Shown here piece by piece: positions 26,129 through 32,802 of a stretch of DNA of 64,000 nt. The position numbers and the translations under genes are program-made. The notes below the pieces were generated by a model, which was not told the DNA's origin, did no database searches, and saw only the letters and a list, made by a program, of their open reading frames with translations. This DNA is from Lachnospiraceae bacterium. Its GTDB lineage: Bacteria > Bacillota > Clostridia > Lachnospirales > Lachnospiraceae. The stretch spans positions 1 through 64,000 of the forward strand of contig JAFYMC010000019.1 of NCBI GenBank assembly GCA_017556805.1, written 5' to 3'. Each line of letters opens with the position of its first letter. Position 1 is the stretch's first letter.

Positions 26129-26160
26129 AGGCTGTCGCAGGATTGCGACAGCCTTGTTTG
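26129..26160 (+). terminator. Rho-independent terminator of upp
   Basis: AGGCTGTCGC (26129-26138), loop, GCGACAGCCT (26145-26154), then TGTTTGT, just after the upp stop. The same stem is used at 46468-46494. Confidence 0.8.
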
Positions 26161-26172
26161 TACTCTCCCAAC

Positions 26173-26356
26173 GTTGAGGAGCAATATTGAATTCGTTTTT
26201 GCAAATCGCAACGCTCCGTCAATCTTCCTCTAACCGTTTCTAAACGTCTCTCGGGTGAGTCCTCGAGACTTAGAAACGCTAAGAGGTGATATCGACTGCG
26301 CTAAAAGCGCGACCCTTCGGGAAAAGCAAAAATCGATTTCAATATTGCCCCTCAAC
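26173..26356 (-). repeat. Structured palindromic element, family I copy B
   Basis: Read on the minus strand, this copy repeats the architecture of copy A (540-731). An outer inverted repeat (26338-26356 with 26173-26191, 18 of 19 paired) has a sequence unrelated to that of copy A. Inside come GATTTTTGC, CCCGAAGGGTC (26311-26321), a GCGC/GCGC hairpin in place of CAC/GTG, GCAGTCGA, a long central arm starting CCTCTTAG with its complement ending TAGAGG, GACGGAGCGTTGCGA (26206-26220, identical in both copies) and GCAAAAA. It fills most of the 347-base gap between upp and galM, which converge on it. No protein is encoded. Confidence 0.8.
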
Positions 26357-26377
26357 TTGTTCTCAGATAAAAAAACA

Positions 26378-26403
26378 AGGCCACCGCAAAACTGCGACAG
26401 CCT
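26378..26403 (-). terminator. Terminator of galM
   Basis: Minus strand AGGCTGTCGCA, loop, TGCGGTGGCCT (three G-T wobbles) then TTGTTTTTTT. The stem is a variant of the upp terminator in opposite orientation, so the two also form an outer inverted repeat around copy B. Confidence 0.7.
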
Positions 26404-26463
26404 CGTACATTAATCATAGTATACTTTAAGTCTATACTTTTCTAACTAAAACTGAGTACCAAC

Positions 26464-27528
26464 TTACTTCTCCACAGTAAATTTATATACGGTCATGGAT
26501 TCCACTTCTTCGTACGCCTTTACTACCGGAGACTTAAAGCTTTCGATGTTCATAGCGTTCGGGAAGTACTGGGTCTCGAAGCAGACACCGTGACGCTTGC
26601 CGTAGGTGCAACCGCCCTTTCCCTTTAATCCGTCACGAATAAAGTTACCGGAGTAGAGCTGCATACCCGGAAGATCGGTGAATACTTCCATGACACGGCC
26701 GCTCTTCTTGTCGTAAAGCTCTGCCACATATTCCGCTTCCTCGCCGGTATTGTTTAATGCATAGTTGTGATCGTAGCCGCCACCCAGACGAATTGCCTCG
26801 CAATCGGTATCATTGATACCGTCCGCTAACGGCTTTCTTACACGGAAGTCCATCGGCGTACCGGTAACATCCGCAAGTTCACCGGTCGGGATAAGCTTCG
26901 CATCCGTTGCCGTAAAGGCATCCGCATCAACATATACCTCCTGGTCCGTAACAAGACCGGAGTTATGGCCTGCCAGATTGAAGTAGGAGTGATTGGTTAA
27001 GTTTACGATGGTTGCCTTATCGGATACCGTCAGATACTCGATGGCAAGCTCATTCTCATCGGTCAAAGTATAGGTTACCGTAATGTCAAGATTTCCAGGA
27101 AATCCCTGCTCCATATCCGGGCTGAGACGGGAAAACTCAATACTGAGGCCGCCCTCTTCCACAAAGGTTTCTGCCTCGTACATGTACTTATCGTAGCTTA
27201 CGGAACCGCCGTGTAAGCAGTTACCGTTGTCATTATCCTCTACCTTGTACTCCTTACCGTCGATGGTAAACTTTGCACCGCCGATACGGTTACCGCAACG
27301 ACCGATAAAAGAGCCGAAGAAGGTCGGATTTGCCTCATACTCCGCAAGGGTATCAAATCCCAATACCACGTCCTCTAACTTACCGTTCTTATCCGGCACC
27401 CAAAGTTCCACAAGCACCGCACCGAAATCGGAAAACACCGCCTTCATGCCGTTCTTATTTTCTAAAATGTAAAGTTTAGCCTCTTCACCCTTTTTTGTCT
27501 TACCGAAACTCTTGGTTGTAATTCCCAT
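26464..27528 (-). CDS. galM: Aldose 1-epimerase (galactose mutarotase)
   Basis: A 354-residue enzyme interconverting alpha and beta anomers of hexoses. The catalytic His is in NLTNHSYFNLAGH and the catalytic Glu in VCFETQYFPNA; GRCGNRIGGAKFTIDG is the family's sugar-binding start. No signal peptide, so cytosolic. The start at 27528 follows AAAGGAGAAC; the frame is open 26 codons further. It has its own promoter (27578-27606) and terminator. It is not next to other galactose genes here. Confidence 0.95.
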   Translation of the reverse strand: MGITTKSFGKTKKGEEAKLYILENKNGMKAVFSDFGAVLVELWVPDKNGKLEDVVLGFDTLAEYEANPTFFGSFIGRCGNRIGGAKFTIDGKEYKVEDNDNGNCLHGGSVSYDKYMYEAETFVEEGGLSIEFSRLSPDMEQGFPGNLDITVTYTLTDENELAIEYLTVSDKATIVNLTNHSYFNLAGHNSGLVTDQEVYVDADAFTATDAKLIPTGELADVTGTPMDFRVRKPLADGINDTDCEAIRLGGGYDHNYALNNTGEEAEYVAELYDKKSGRVMEVFTDLPGMQLYSGNFIRDGLKGKGGCTYGKRHGVCFETQYFPNAMNIESFKSPVVKAYEEVESMTVYKFTVEK

Positions 27529-27577
27529 ACGTTCTCCTTTCCGGGAGCCGGACTGCCGCCGTTCTCCGCATAAAACC

Positions 27578-27606
27578 ATGATACTCCAAGCCGGGGCTAA
27601 AGTCAA
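27578..27606 (-). promoter_or_regulatory. SigA-type promoter of galM
   Basis: Minus strand TTGACT (27601-27606), 17-bp spacer, TATCAT (27578-27583). Confidence 0.7.
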
Positions 27607-27667
27607 GATTTTCGCATAAGCAAATCTGTCCTTTTCACCCCGGCCCGGTAGTTATATCAACATATTC

Positions 27668-27925
27668 TTATTTTTTAAACATTCCGAACAAGCCCTTCTT
27701 TTCATACGGCTCTCTGGCGATACCGGTCAATTCAAAACCTGCACTTACGACCGCCCCTTGCAGCTTCTCATCCGGAATATCTTCCTCCGCAAGAATTACC
27801 GTTTCATTGTTTTCATGAGAAGAGGTCACCTTCTCCACCGGAAGCATCTTCTTCACCGTATCATCCATACGTGCTTCACACTTCACACACTTCATTCCTT
27901 CCACACCGAGCGTAATCTTAATCAT
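27668..27925 (-). CDS. Heavy-metal-associated (copper chaperone-like) protein
   Basis: An 85-residue protein with one HMA domain: the metal-binding motif is GMKCVKCEARMDD (MxCxxC) near residue 11. A short basic tail (EPYEKKGLFGMFKK) follows. It resembles CopZ, which delivers Cu(I) to the copper ATPase encoded 28 bases upstream. It is the last gene of the copper operon. GGAGGAT precedes the ATG. Confidence 0.85.
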   Translation of the reverse strand: MIKITLGVEGMKCVKCEARMDDTVKKMLPVEKVTSSHENNETVILAEEDIPDEKLQGAVVSAGFELTGIAREPYEKKGLFGMFKK

Positions 27926-27952
27926 TCTTCTATCCTCCGTTTCTTTTATTTG

Positions 27953-30478
27953 CTATTTTACGGAAAGGACCTTATAGTCCTCCGCAGTCACCGCTTTTTT
28001 CAAAATCCGGTTATCAACCGCCTCGTTTAACTCTACCTCTACCAAGCCTGTTTTGTGATCGGCTGTGGCGCATTCCACCTGCGGCAACGCCTCCAGCGCC
28101 TGTTTCACCCGGGCCTCACAATGCTCGCACATCATACCCTTTACCCTTAGGGTATACCGTAATACCTCTGTTCCGGCGTTTTTATTGTCTTGCATCTTCC
28201 GTCTCTTTTTATCATGCTTTGTACTGTACAATTTGAAAAAATTCAAACGTAATGCATTGGACACTACACAAAAGCTGGATAAACTCATGGCTGCCGCACC
28301 GAACATCGGATTTAATTTCAGCCCGAATATCGGAATAAACACTCCCGCTGCCAGCGGAATCCCGATGGCATTGTAAATAAACGCCCAAAACAGATTTTCA
28401 TGAATATTCCGTAAGGTCGCACGACTCAGACGAATTGCCGCCGGCACATCCGACAGTCTGCCTTTCATTAATACAATATCCGCAGCATCTACCGCCACAT
28501 CCGCACCTGCTCCGATGGCAATGCCGATGTCCGCTCGCGTCAGTGCCGGAGCATCGTTGATGCCGTCCCCCACCATCGCTACCGCACCGCCTTGCTTCAG
28601 CTTTCGGATTACGGCATCCTTCCCCTCCGGAAGTACACCTGCAATCACCTCGTCCACACCGGCCTGCAATCCGATAGCCTTTGCCGTATGCTCATTATCC
28701 CCCGTCAGCATCACCACCCGGATGCCCATATTTTGCAGTTCCTTTACCGCGCGCGGACTGTCCTCTTTTATCACATCCGCCACGGCAATTATACCGGCAA
28801 GCTTGTTATCCTCGGCAAAAAACAGAGGCGTTTTTCCTTCTGTCGCAAGAGCCTCCGCCTGATCTTTTACTTCCTCGGGAAGTACACAATACTCCGAAAC
28901 GTAGGAAGCGTTTCCGCCGTACACCGAACGATTCTCACGGAACGCACAAAGGCCGTTCCCCGGCAATGCCCGAAACTCCGTTACCTCCCCGGCAGTCAGG
29001 TTTTCTTCCCGGGCTTTTATCAAAATAGCCCGTGCCAACGGATGCTCACTCTTACATTCCACATCCAGCGCCAGCTGTAACAACTCTTTTTCCTCATAAC
29101 CTTCTGCCGGCAAAATATCCGTCACACGGGGTTCTCCCGCCGTGATTGTTCCTGTTTTATCCAAAACAACCGCAGATACCTTTCCTGCCTGCTCCAAAGA
29201 TACTGCTGTTTTATACAATATCCCGTTTTTCGCACCCACACCGTTTCCTACCATAATGGCCACCGGTGTCGCAAGCCCGAGGGCACACGGACAGCTGATA
29301 ACCAGCACCGAAATTCCTCTGGCCAATGCAAAGCCGAAGGAAACTCCGGTTAACAGCCACACTACGATAGTCACTACCGCAATTCCGATAACCGCCGGAA
29401 CAAAGATACCCGACACTTTATCTGCCACCTTTGCAATCGGTGCCTTCGTAGCCGCCGCATCATTGACCAATTGAATAATTTGGGACAGGGTCGTGTCTTC
29501 TCCTACTCTGGTTGCCCGACACCGGATATAACCGGAGCAATTGACAGTACCCGCAGATACCGTATCCCCGGCCGACTTATCTACCGGAATGCTTTCTCCC
29601 GTCAATGCCGCTTCGTCTATCGCACAGGAACCTTCGATAATTTCGCCGTCCACCGGAATCCGTTCACCGGACCGCACCACAAACACACTTCCGGCATTCA
29701 GCTGTTCGATCGGTATCTCTGTTTCCGTTCCGTTCTCCCACAACGTCGCCGTCTTCGGTGCCAGCTTCATTAAGCCTTTTAATGCATCCGTAGTCTTTCC
29801 TTTGGAACGGGCCTCTAACATCTTTCCCACGGTAATCAGCGCCAGAATCATGGCCGCCGATTCAAAATAAAACTCATGAATATACGTGTGAGCCGTTTCA
29901 AATTCGCCCTTTGCCTGAGCTCCCGTCATAGCAAACAACATCACCGTACTGTAGCAAAAGGAAGCTCCCGAGCCCAGTGCCACCAACGTATCCATATTCG
30001 GCGCACGATGAAGAATTCCGTTTACGCCGTTTATAAAAAACTTTTTATTGATCATCATAACGACTGCGGCCAAAATCATCTGCAGCAGTCCGATTGCCAC
30101 CGGATTATGTGCAAAAAAATCCGGCATCGGCCAGCCCCACATACAATGTCCCATGGACACATACATAAGCGCCAGCAAAAAGCCAACAGAGGCAATCAAT
30201 CTACGCTTAAGCACCGGCGTTTCCCGGTCCCGTAACACCGCTTCCTCTTCTGTTTTTCTCTGGATATGCGTCTGTCCCTCGCCCTTTATTTCGGCATGAT
30301 ACCCGGCCTGCTCCACTGCCCGAATGACCTCTTGGGATGAAGCGGTTCCCTCCACTCCCATGGAATTGGTCAGAAGGCTGACGGAGCATGCATTGACACC
30401 GGCCACCTTAGACACTGCCTTCTCTACCCGGGCACTGCAGGCGGCACAGCTCATGCCGGTCACTGTATATTGTTGCAT
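27953..30478 (-). CDS. copA: Copper-translocating P1B-type ATPase with HMA domains at both ends
   Basis: An 841-residue membrane ATPase exporting Cu(I). An N-terminal HMA domain (GMSCAACSARVEK) precedes eight membrane helices with the ion site CPCALGLATP; the phosphorylated Asp is in DKTGTITAGEP and the hinge in GDGINDAPAL. After the last helix pair there is an extra C-terminal HMA domain (GMMCEHCEARVKQALEALP), an addition to the usual layout. The start at 30478 follows AAAGGTAGGG; the frame is open 15 codons further up. It is transcribed with the chaperone gene from a consensus promoter at 30548-30576. Confidence 0.95.
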   Translation of the reverse strand: MQQYTVTGMSCAACSARVEKAVSKVAGVNACSVSLLTNSMGVEGTASSQEVIRAVEQAGYHAEIKGEGQTHIQRKTEEEAVLRDRETPVLKRRLIASVGFLLALMYVSMGHCMWGWPMPDFFAHNPVAIGLLQMILAAVVMMINKKFFINGVNGILHRAPNMDTLVALGSGASFCYSTVMLFAMTGAQAKGEFETAHTYIHEFYFESAAMILALITVGKMLEARSKGKTTDALKGLMKLAPKTATLWENGTETEIPIEQLNAGSVFVVRSGERIPVDGEIIEGSCAIDEAALTGESIPVDKSAGDTVSAGTVNCSGYIRCRATRVGEDTTLSQIIQLVNDAAATKAPIAKVADKVSGIFVPAVIGIAVVTIVVWLLTGVSFGFALARGISVLVISCPCALGLATPVAIMVGNGVGAKNGILYKTAVSLEQAGKVSAVVLDKTGTITAGEPRVTDILPAEGYEEKELLQLALDVECKSEHPLARAILIKAREENLTAGEVTEFRALPGNGLCAFRENRSVYGGNASYVSEYCVLPEEVKDQAEALATEGKTPLFFAEDNKLAGIIAVADVIKEDSPRAVKELQNMGIRVVMLTGDNEHTAKAIGLQAGVDEVIAGVLPEGKDAVIRKLKQGGAVAMVGDGINDAPALTRADIGIAIGAGADVAVDAADIVLMKGRLSDVPAAIRLSRATLRNIHENLFWAFIYNAIGIPLAAGVFIPIFGLKLNPMFGAAAMSLSSFCVVSNALRLNFFKLYSTKHDKKRRKMQDNKNAGTEVLRYTLRVKGMMCEHCEARVKQALEALPQVECATADHKTGLVEVELNEAVDNRILKKAVTAEDYKVLSVK

Positions 30479-30518
30479 GGTATCCCTACCTTTCTCATTT
30501 TTCCATAAACAAAAAACG

Positions 30519-30546
30519 CCCATGGTTAGCCACTCCTAACCATGGG
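30519..30546 (-). terminator. Inverted repeat behind degV: terminator and possible copA operator
   Basis: Minus strand CCCATGGTTAG-GAGTGG-CTAACCATGGG-CG-TTTTTTG. It ends transcription from degV, but it also begins one base after the -10 box of the copA promoter, so it would lie across the start of the copA transcript. It could therefore double as a repressor site or a leader hairpin. Confidence 0.7.
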
Positions 30547-30547
30547 T

Positions 30548-30576
30548 ATTATACTCCTGACGCACTTTTTTGTCAA
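30548..30576 (-). promoter_or_regulatory. Consensus SigA promoter of copA
   Basis: Minus strand TTGACA (30571-30576), exactly 17 bp, TATAAT (30548-30553): a perfect consensus, in the short gap after the degV stop codon. Such a strong promoter would need a repressor to give copper control. Confidence 0.85.
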
Positions 30577-30581
30577 ATCTT

Positions 30582-31439
30582 CTATTTCTCTTCCACAAAC
30601 AATACACCCAATGTTCCCGGACCGCAATGACTGGAAATTACACCGCCGGCTCTGGTCACGTAAATTGCATCAAAATGCCCCAATCCGGCCAAATATGCCT
30701 TTACCTCATCCACAATCTCCTGCTCGATTCCGGAATGGGTAATGAAAACACGCTTTTTCTCCGCGCGCAACAAATCCTCTTCCATGTCTTTCACATAGTC
30801 CATTACCGTCTTCTTCCAATTGCCGCGGTACTTTTTGGAAACTCCCATCTTCCCGTCCGCCACCGCGATACGCGGCTTTAACTTCAAGGCATTTCCCATC
30901 AGTGCCGTTACTGCACTACAACGTCCGCCTCTTTGTAAATACGTCAGCGTATCTACCACAAAGCTGGCCCGTACCCGCTCTCTGTACTCCTTTAAGAACT
31001 CTTCCAACTCCGCAAGACTGCAACCATCCTGCGCCAGTTCCGCTGCAGTCAATACCTGCAGACCGATACCGGTGGAAAGATTCATGGAGTCAACGACGCA
31101 TACATGCTCCGTATACGCCAACTCCTCCGCCGCCAGACGAAGCACCTGACAAGTAGCACTCATCTGCTCGCTGATTCCCAGATAGCAAACCTCGTCTCCT
31201 GCTTCTACTGCCGGACGCAAAAACTCCACAGCCGCCTCAATGCCCGGTGCCGAAGTCTTCGGCGTAGTACGGTTTGCGTCCGCCCATTCATAAATCTTAT
31301 CCGGCGTCGTCTCCACACCGTCCAAATAAGAGATATCATCCATTACAATATTTAACGGAAGTATGGAAATCCCGTACTTTTCTATCAATTCCTGCGACAA
31401 ATCACAGGTACTGTCTGCCATAATCCGAATCTTACTCAT
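30582..31439 (-). CDS. DegV family fatty-acid-binding protein
   Basis: A 285-residue cytosolic protein of the DegV/FakB family, which binds a fatty acid for phosphorylation by FakA. The start IRIMADSTCDLSQELIEKYG, LPLNIVMDD and the middle TSAPG and VDSMNLSTGIG are the fatty-acid-head-binding motifs; DTLTYLQRGGRC is the conserved cap segment. Several paralogues per genome are usual. The start at 31439 follows AAAGGAGAAAAC. A fakA gene is not in the window. Confidence 0.93.
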   Translation of the reverse strand: MSKIRIMADSTCDLSQELIEKYGISILPLNIVMDDISYLDGVETTPDKIYEWADANRTTPKTSAPGIEAAVEFLRPAVEAGDEVCYLGISEQMSATCQVLRLAAEELAYTEHVCVVDSMNLSTGIGLQVLTAAELAQDGCSLAELEEFLKEYRERVRASFVVDTLTYLQRGGRCSAVTALMGNALKLKPRIAVADGKMGVSKKYRGNWKKTVMDYVKDMEEDLLRAEKKRVFITHSGIEQEIVDEVKAYLAGLGHFDAIYVTRAGGVISSHCGPGTLGVLFVEEK

Positions 31440-31478
31440 TTGTTTTCTCCTTTCGGATAGACTGCTATCCAAAAGACA

Positions 31479-31507
31479 ATTTTACACGAAGAGGGGAAAG
31501 AATGCAA
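31479..31507 (-). promoter_or_regulatory. SigA-type promoter of degV
   Basis: Minus strand TTGCAT (31502-31507), 17-bp spacer, TAAAAT (31479-31484). Confidence 0.7.
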
Positions 31508-31565
31508 CGGTTAATAAGTTTTCTGCGGAAACTTTACAGTTTTTTTATTTTTGGGCAGAAAAAAA

Positions 31566-31583
31566 CGAGGCATCACTGCCTCG
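31566..31583 (-). terminator. Terminator of the precursor peptide gene
   Basis: Minus strand CGAGGCA-GTGA-TGCCTCG followed by TTTTTTT, 11 bases after the stop of the small peptide gene. Confidence 0.85.
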
Positions 31584-31594
31584 ATTTTCGTACA

Positions 31595-31789
31595 TTACTG
31601 CTTATTCGGATCTTCCTTAGATACCCAGAAATCATCACCGGTCTTATCTCCGCCACTTGCGTAAGAAGCATAAAGATCTCCGGTATTCTTATCAGTCCAG
31701 TAATTATCAACCTGATCTAAGTTCTTTCCACCCTGGGCGGTTGCTGCAATGTTTAACTCAACTACATCTGCGTTAATCCAAGTCTTCAT
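31595..31789 (-). CDS. Putative ribosomally made modified-peptide precursor (lasso-like leader)
   Basis: A 64-residue peptide. Residues 1-18 (MKTWINADVVELNIAATA) look like the short leaders of paeninodin-type lasso precursors and related clostridial RiPPs, which end in a conserved Thr near the cleavage site (here T17). The rest (19-64) is polar, aromatic and Asp/Gly-rich with no Cys: QGGKNLDQVD followed by WTDKNTGD and a Ser/Gly-rich segment. Asp25 and Asp28 could be ring acceptors, giving 7- to 9-residue rings depending on the cut. At about 45 residues the core is long for a lasso peptide. The start follows GGGAGGACGAAAA. It has a strong promoter and terminator of its own and is divergent from a kinase-like and a cyclase-like gene. 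Confidence 0.75.
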   Translation of the reverse strand: MKTWINADVVELNIAATAQGGKNLDQVDNYWTDKNTGDLYASYASGGDKTGDDFWVSKEDPNKQ

Positions 31790-31807
31790 TTTTTCGTCCT
31801 CCCTGAA

Positions 31808-31836
31808 TTGTTTTTTTCTGTTTACGGTGTTATAAT
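31808..31836 (+). promoter_or_regulatory. Plus-strand promoter of the kinase/cyclase genes
   Basis: TTGTTT (31808-31813), 17-bp spacer, TATAAT (31831-31836). Its -10 box overlaps that of the divergent precursor promoter. Confidence 0.6.
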
Positions 31837-31860
31837 ACCAGTATGACCAACGCATGTCAA
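31832..31860 (-). promoter_or_regulatory. Minus-strand promoter of the precursor peptide
   Basis: TTGACA (31855-31860), 17-bp spacer, TATTAT (31832-31837): strong, and sharing its -10 bases with the divergent promoter. Confidence 0.8.
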
Positions 31861-31904
31861 CAAATCTAACAAAGTTGATAGATTTTTGCAAAAGGAGAAC
31901 ATAT

Positions 31905-32801
31905 ATGTATCAGTATCATATCTACGGACTTGGCATTCATTCCGAAATCAAACTTTATAATCTTATAGAAACCCCGGTAACTCCTGATGTAACGGTACAC
32001 TACGGTCCTCTGCCGGAGGATATCATTACCCGTACCGAGCAGGGCATGGCCAGCTCCATGTCACCATCCCGCATTTGGTTTCGGAATGATATCGGACATT
32101 TTATTATCAAAAACGGTAATGAAATATTGGTACATCCCTTAGAAGGTGCCACAGAAAAGGACCTGGCCTCCTTTATTTTGGGCTGGAGTATCTCCTTTTT
32201 ATTTTTAATGCGGGGCTATTCCGCCATTCACTGCAGCGCCATTGAGATTGATAACGAACGGGCTGCTTTGATTGCCGGAGTCAGCGGCGCCGGAAAATCC
32301 ACAACCGCACTTTCCTTGATTGATGCCGGTTACCGGTATCTAGCAGATGATATTATTATGGTACAACCCTCTTCGGATATGTTGGTCTATCCGGGATTTC
32401 CTCTGCAAAAGGTTTGCAGAAATATGGCCGAGAAGATTAATCCGGCAGATTTATTCTACATCGATGAACGAAAGGATAAGTTTGCTTATTATAATACCAA
32501 AGATTTTTGCGCAGAACCGCGCAAATTAACTACAATGATTATGTTGGATAAACACGACGGCGATACGGTCCTGACAGAGGAAGTAACCGGTTTTGCCAAA
32601 TGGAACTGTGTACTACAAAACCTGTTCCTTCTAGACGCCTACAAAAGCTTCGACTATCCGCCGGAAGAAAAGACCCGCACCTTGGAGCTTGCCGGCAAAT
32701 TAAATATCTATAAAATGTCCCGACCAACCGGGAAAGATTCCGTAGAAGAAATCAGAGACATCATTATTAAGCTACTGAAAGAGAATCCAAAGGAGGAATA
32801 A
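31905..32801 (+). CDS. HPr-kinase-like protein of a peptide-modification locus
   Basis: A 298-residue protein. The Walker A motif IAGVSGAGKSTTALSL (residues 123-138) and YRYLADDII (about 143-151) match the HPr kinase/phosphorylase C-terminal domain, including the ADD motif. The N-terminal 100 residues are not the usual HprK N-domain. Such stand-alone kinases occur in paeninodin-type lasso clusters, where one phosphorylates a Ser of the precursor; here Ser42, Ser45 and Ser57 of the precursor are candidates (inference). The start at 31905 follows AAAGGAGAAC. It is one base from the next gene. Confidence 0.85.
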   Translation: MYQYHIYGLGIHSEIKLYNLIETPVTPDVTVHYGPLPEDIITRTEQGMASSMSPSRIWFRNDIGHFIIKNGNEILVHPLEGATEKDLASFILGWSISFLFLMRGYSAIHCSAIEIDNERAALIAGVSGAGKSTTALSLIDAGYRYLADDIIMVQPSSDMLVYPGFPLQKVCRNMAEKINPADLFYIDERKDKFAYYNTKDFCAEPRKLTTMIMLDKHDGDTVLTEEVTGFAKWNCVLQNLFLLDAYKSFDYPPEEKTRTLELAGKLNIYKMSRPTGKDSVEEIRDIIIKLLKENPKEE

Positions 32802-32802
32802 C

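Noticed and set aside
30519..30546. CopY operator (cop box) at the copA promoter
   Set aside because: The repeat lacks the TACAnnTGTA core; it may bind another repressor or be only a terminator.
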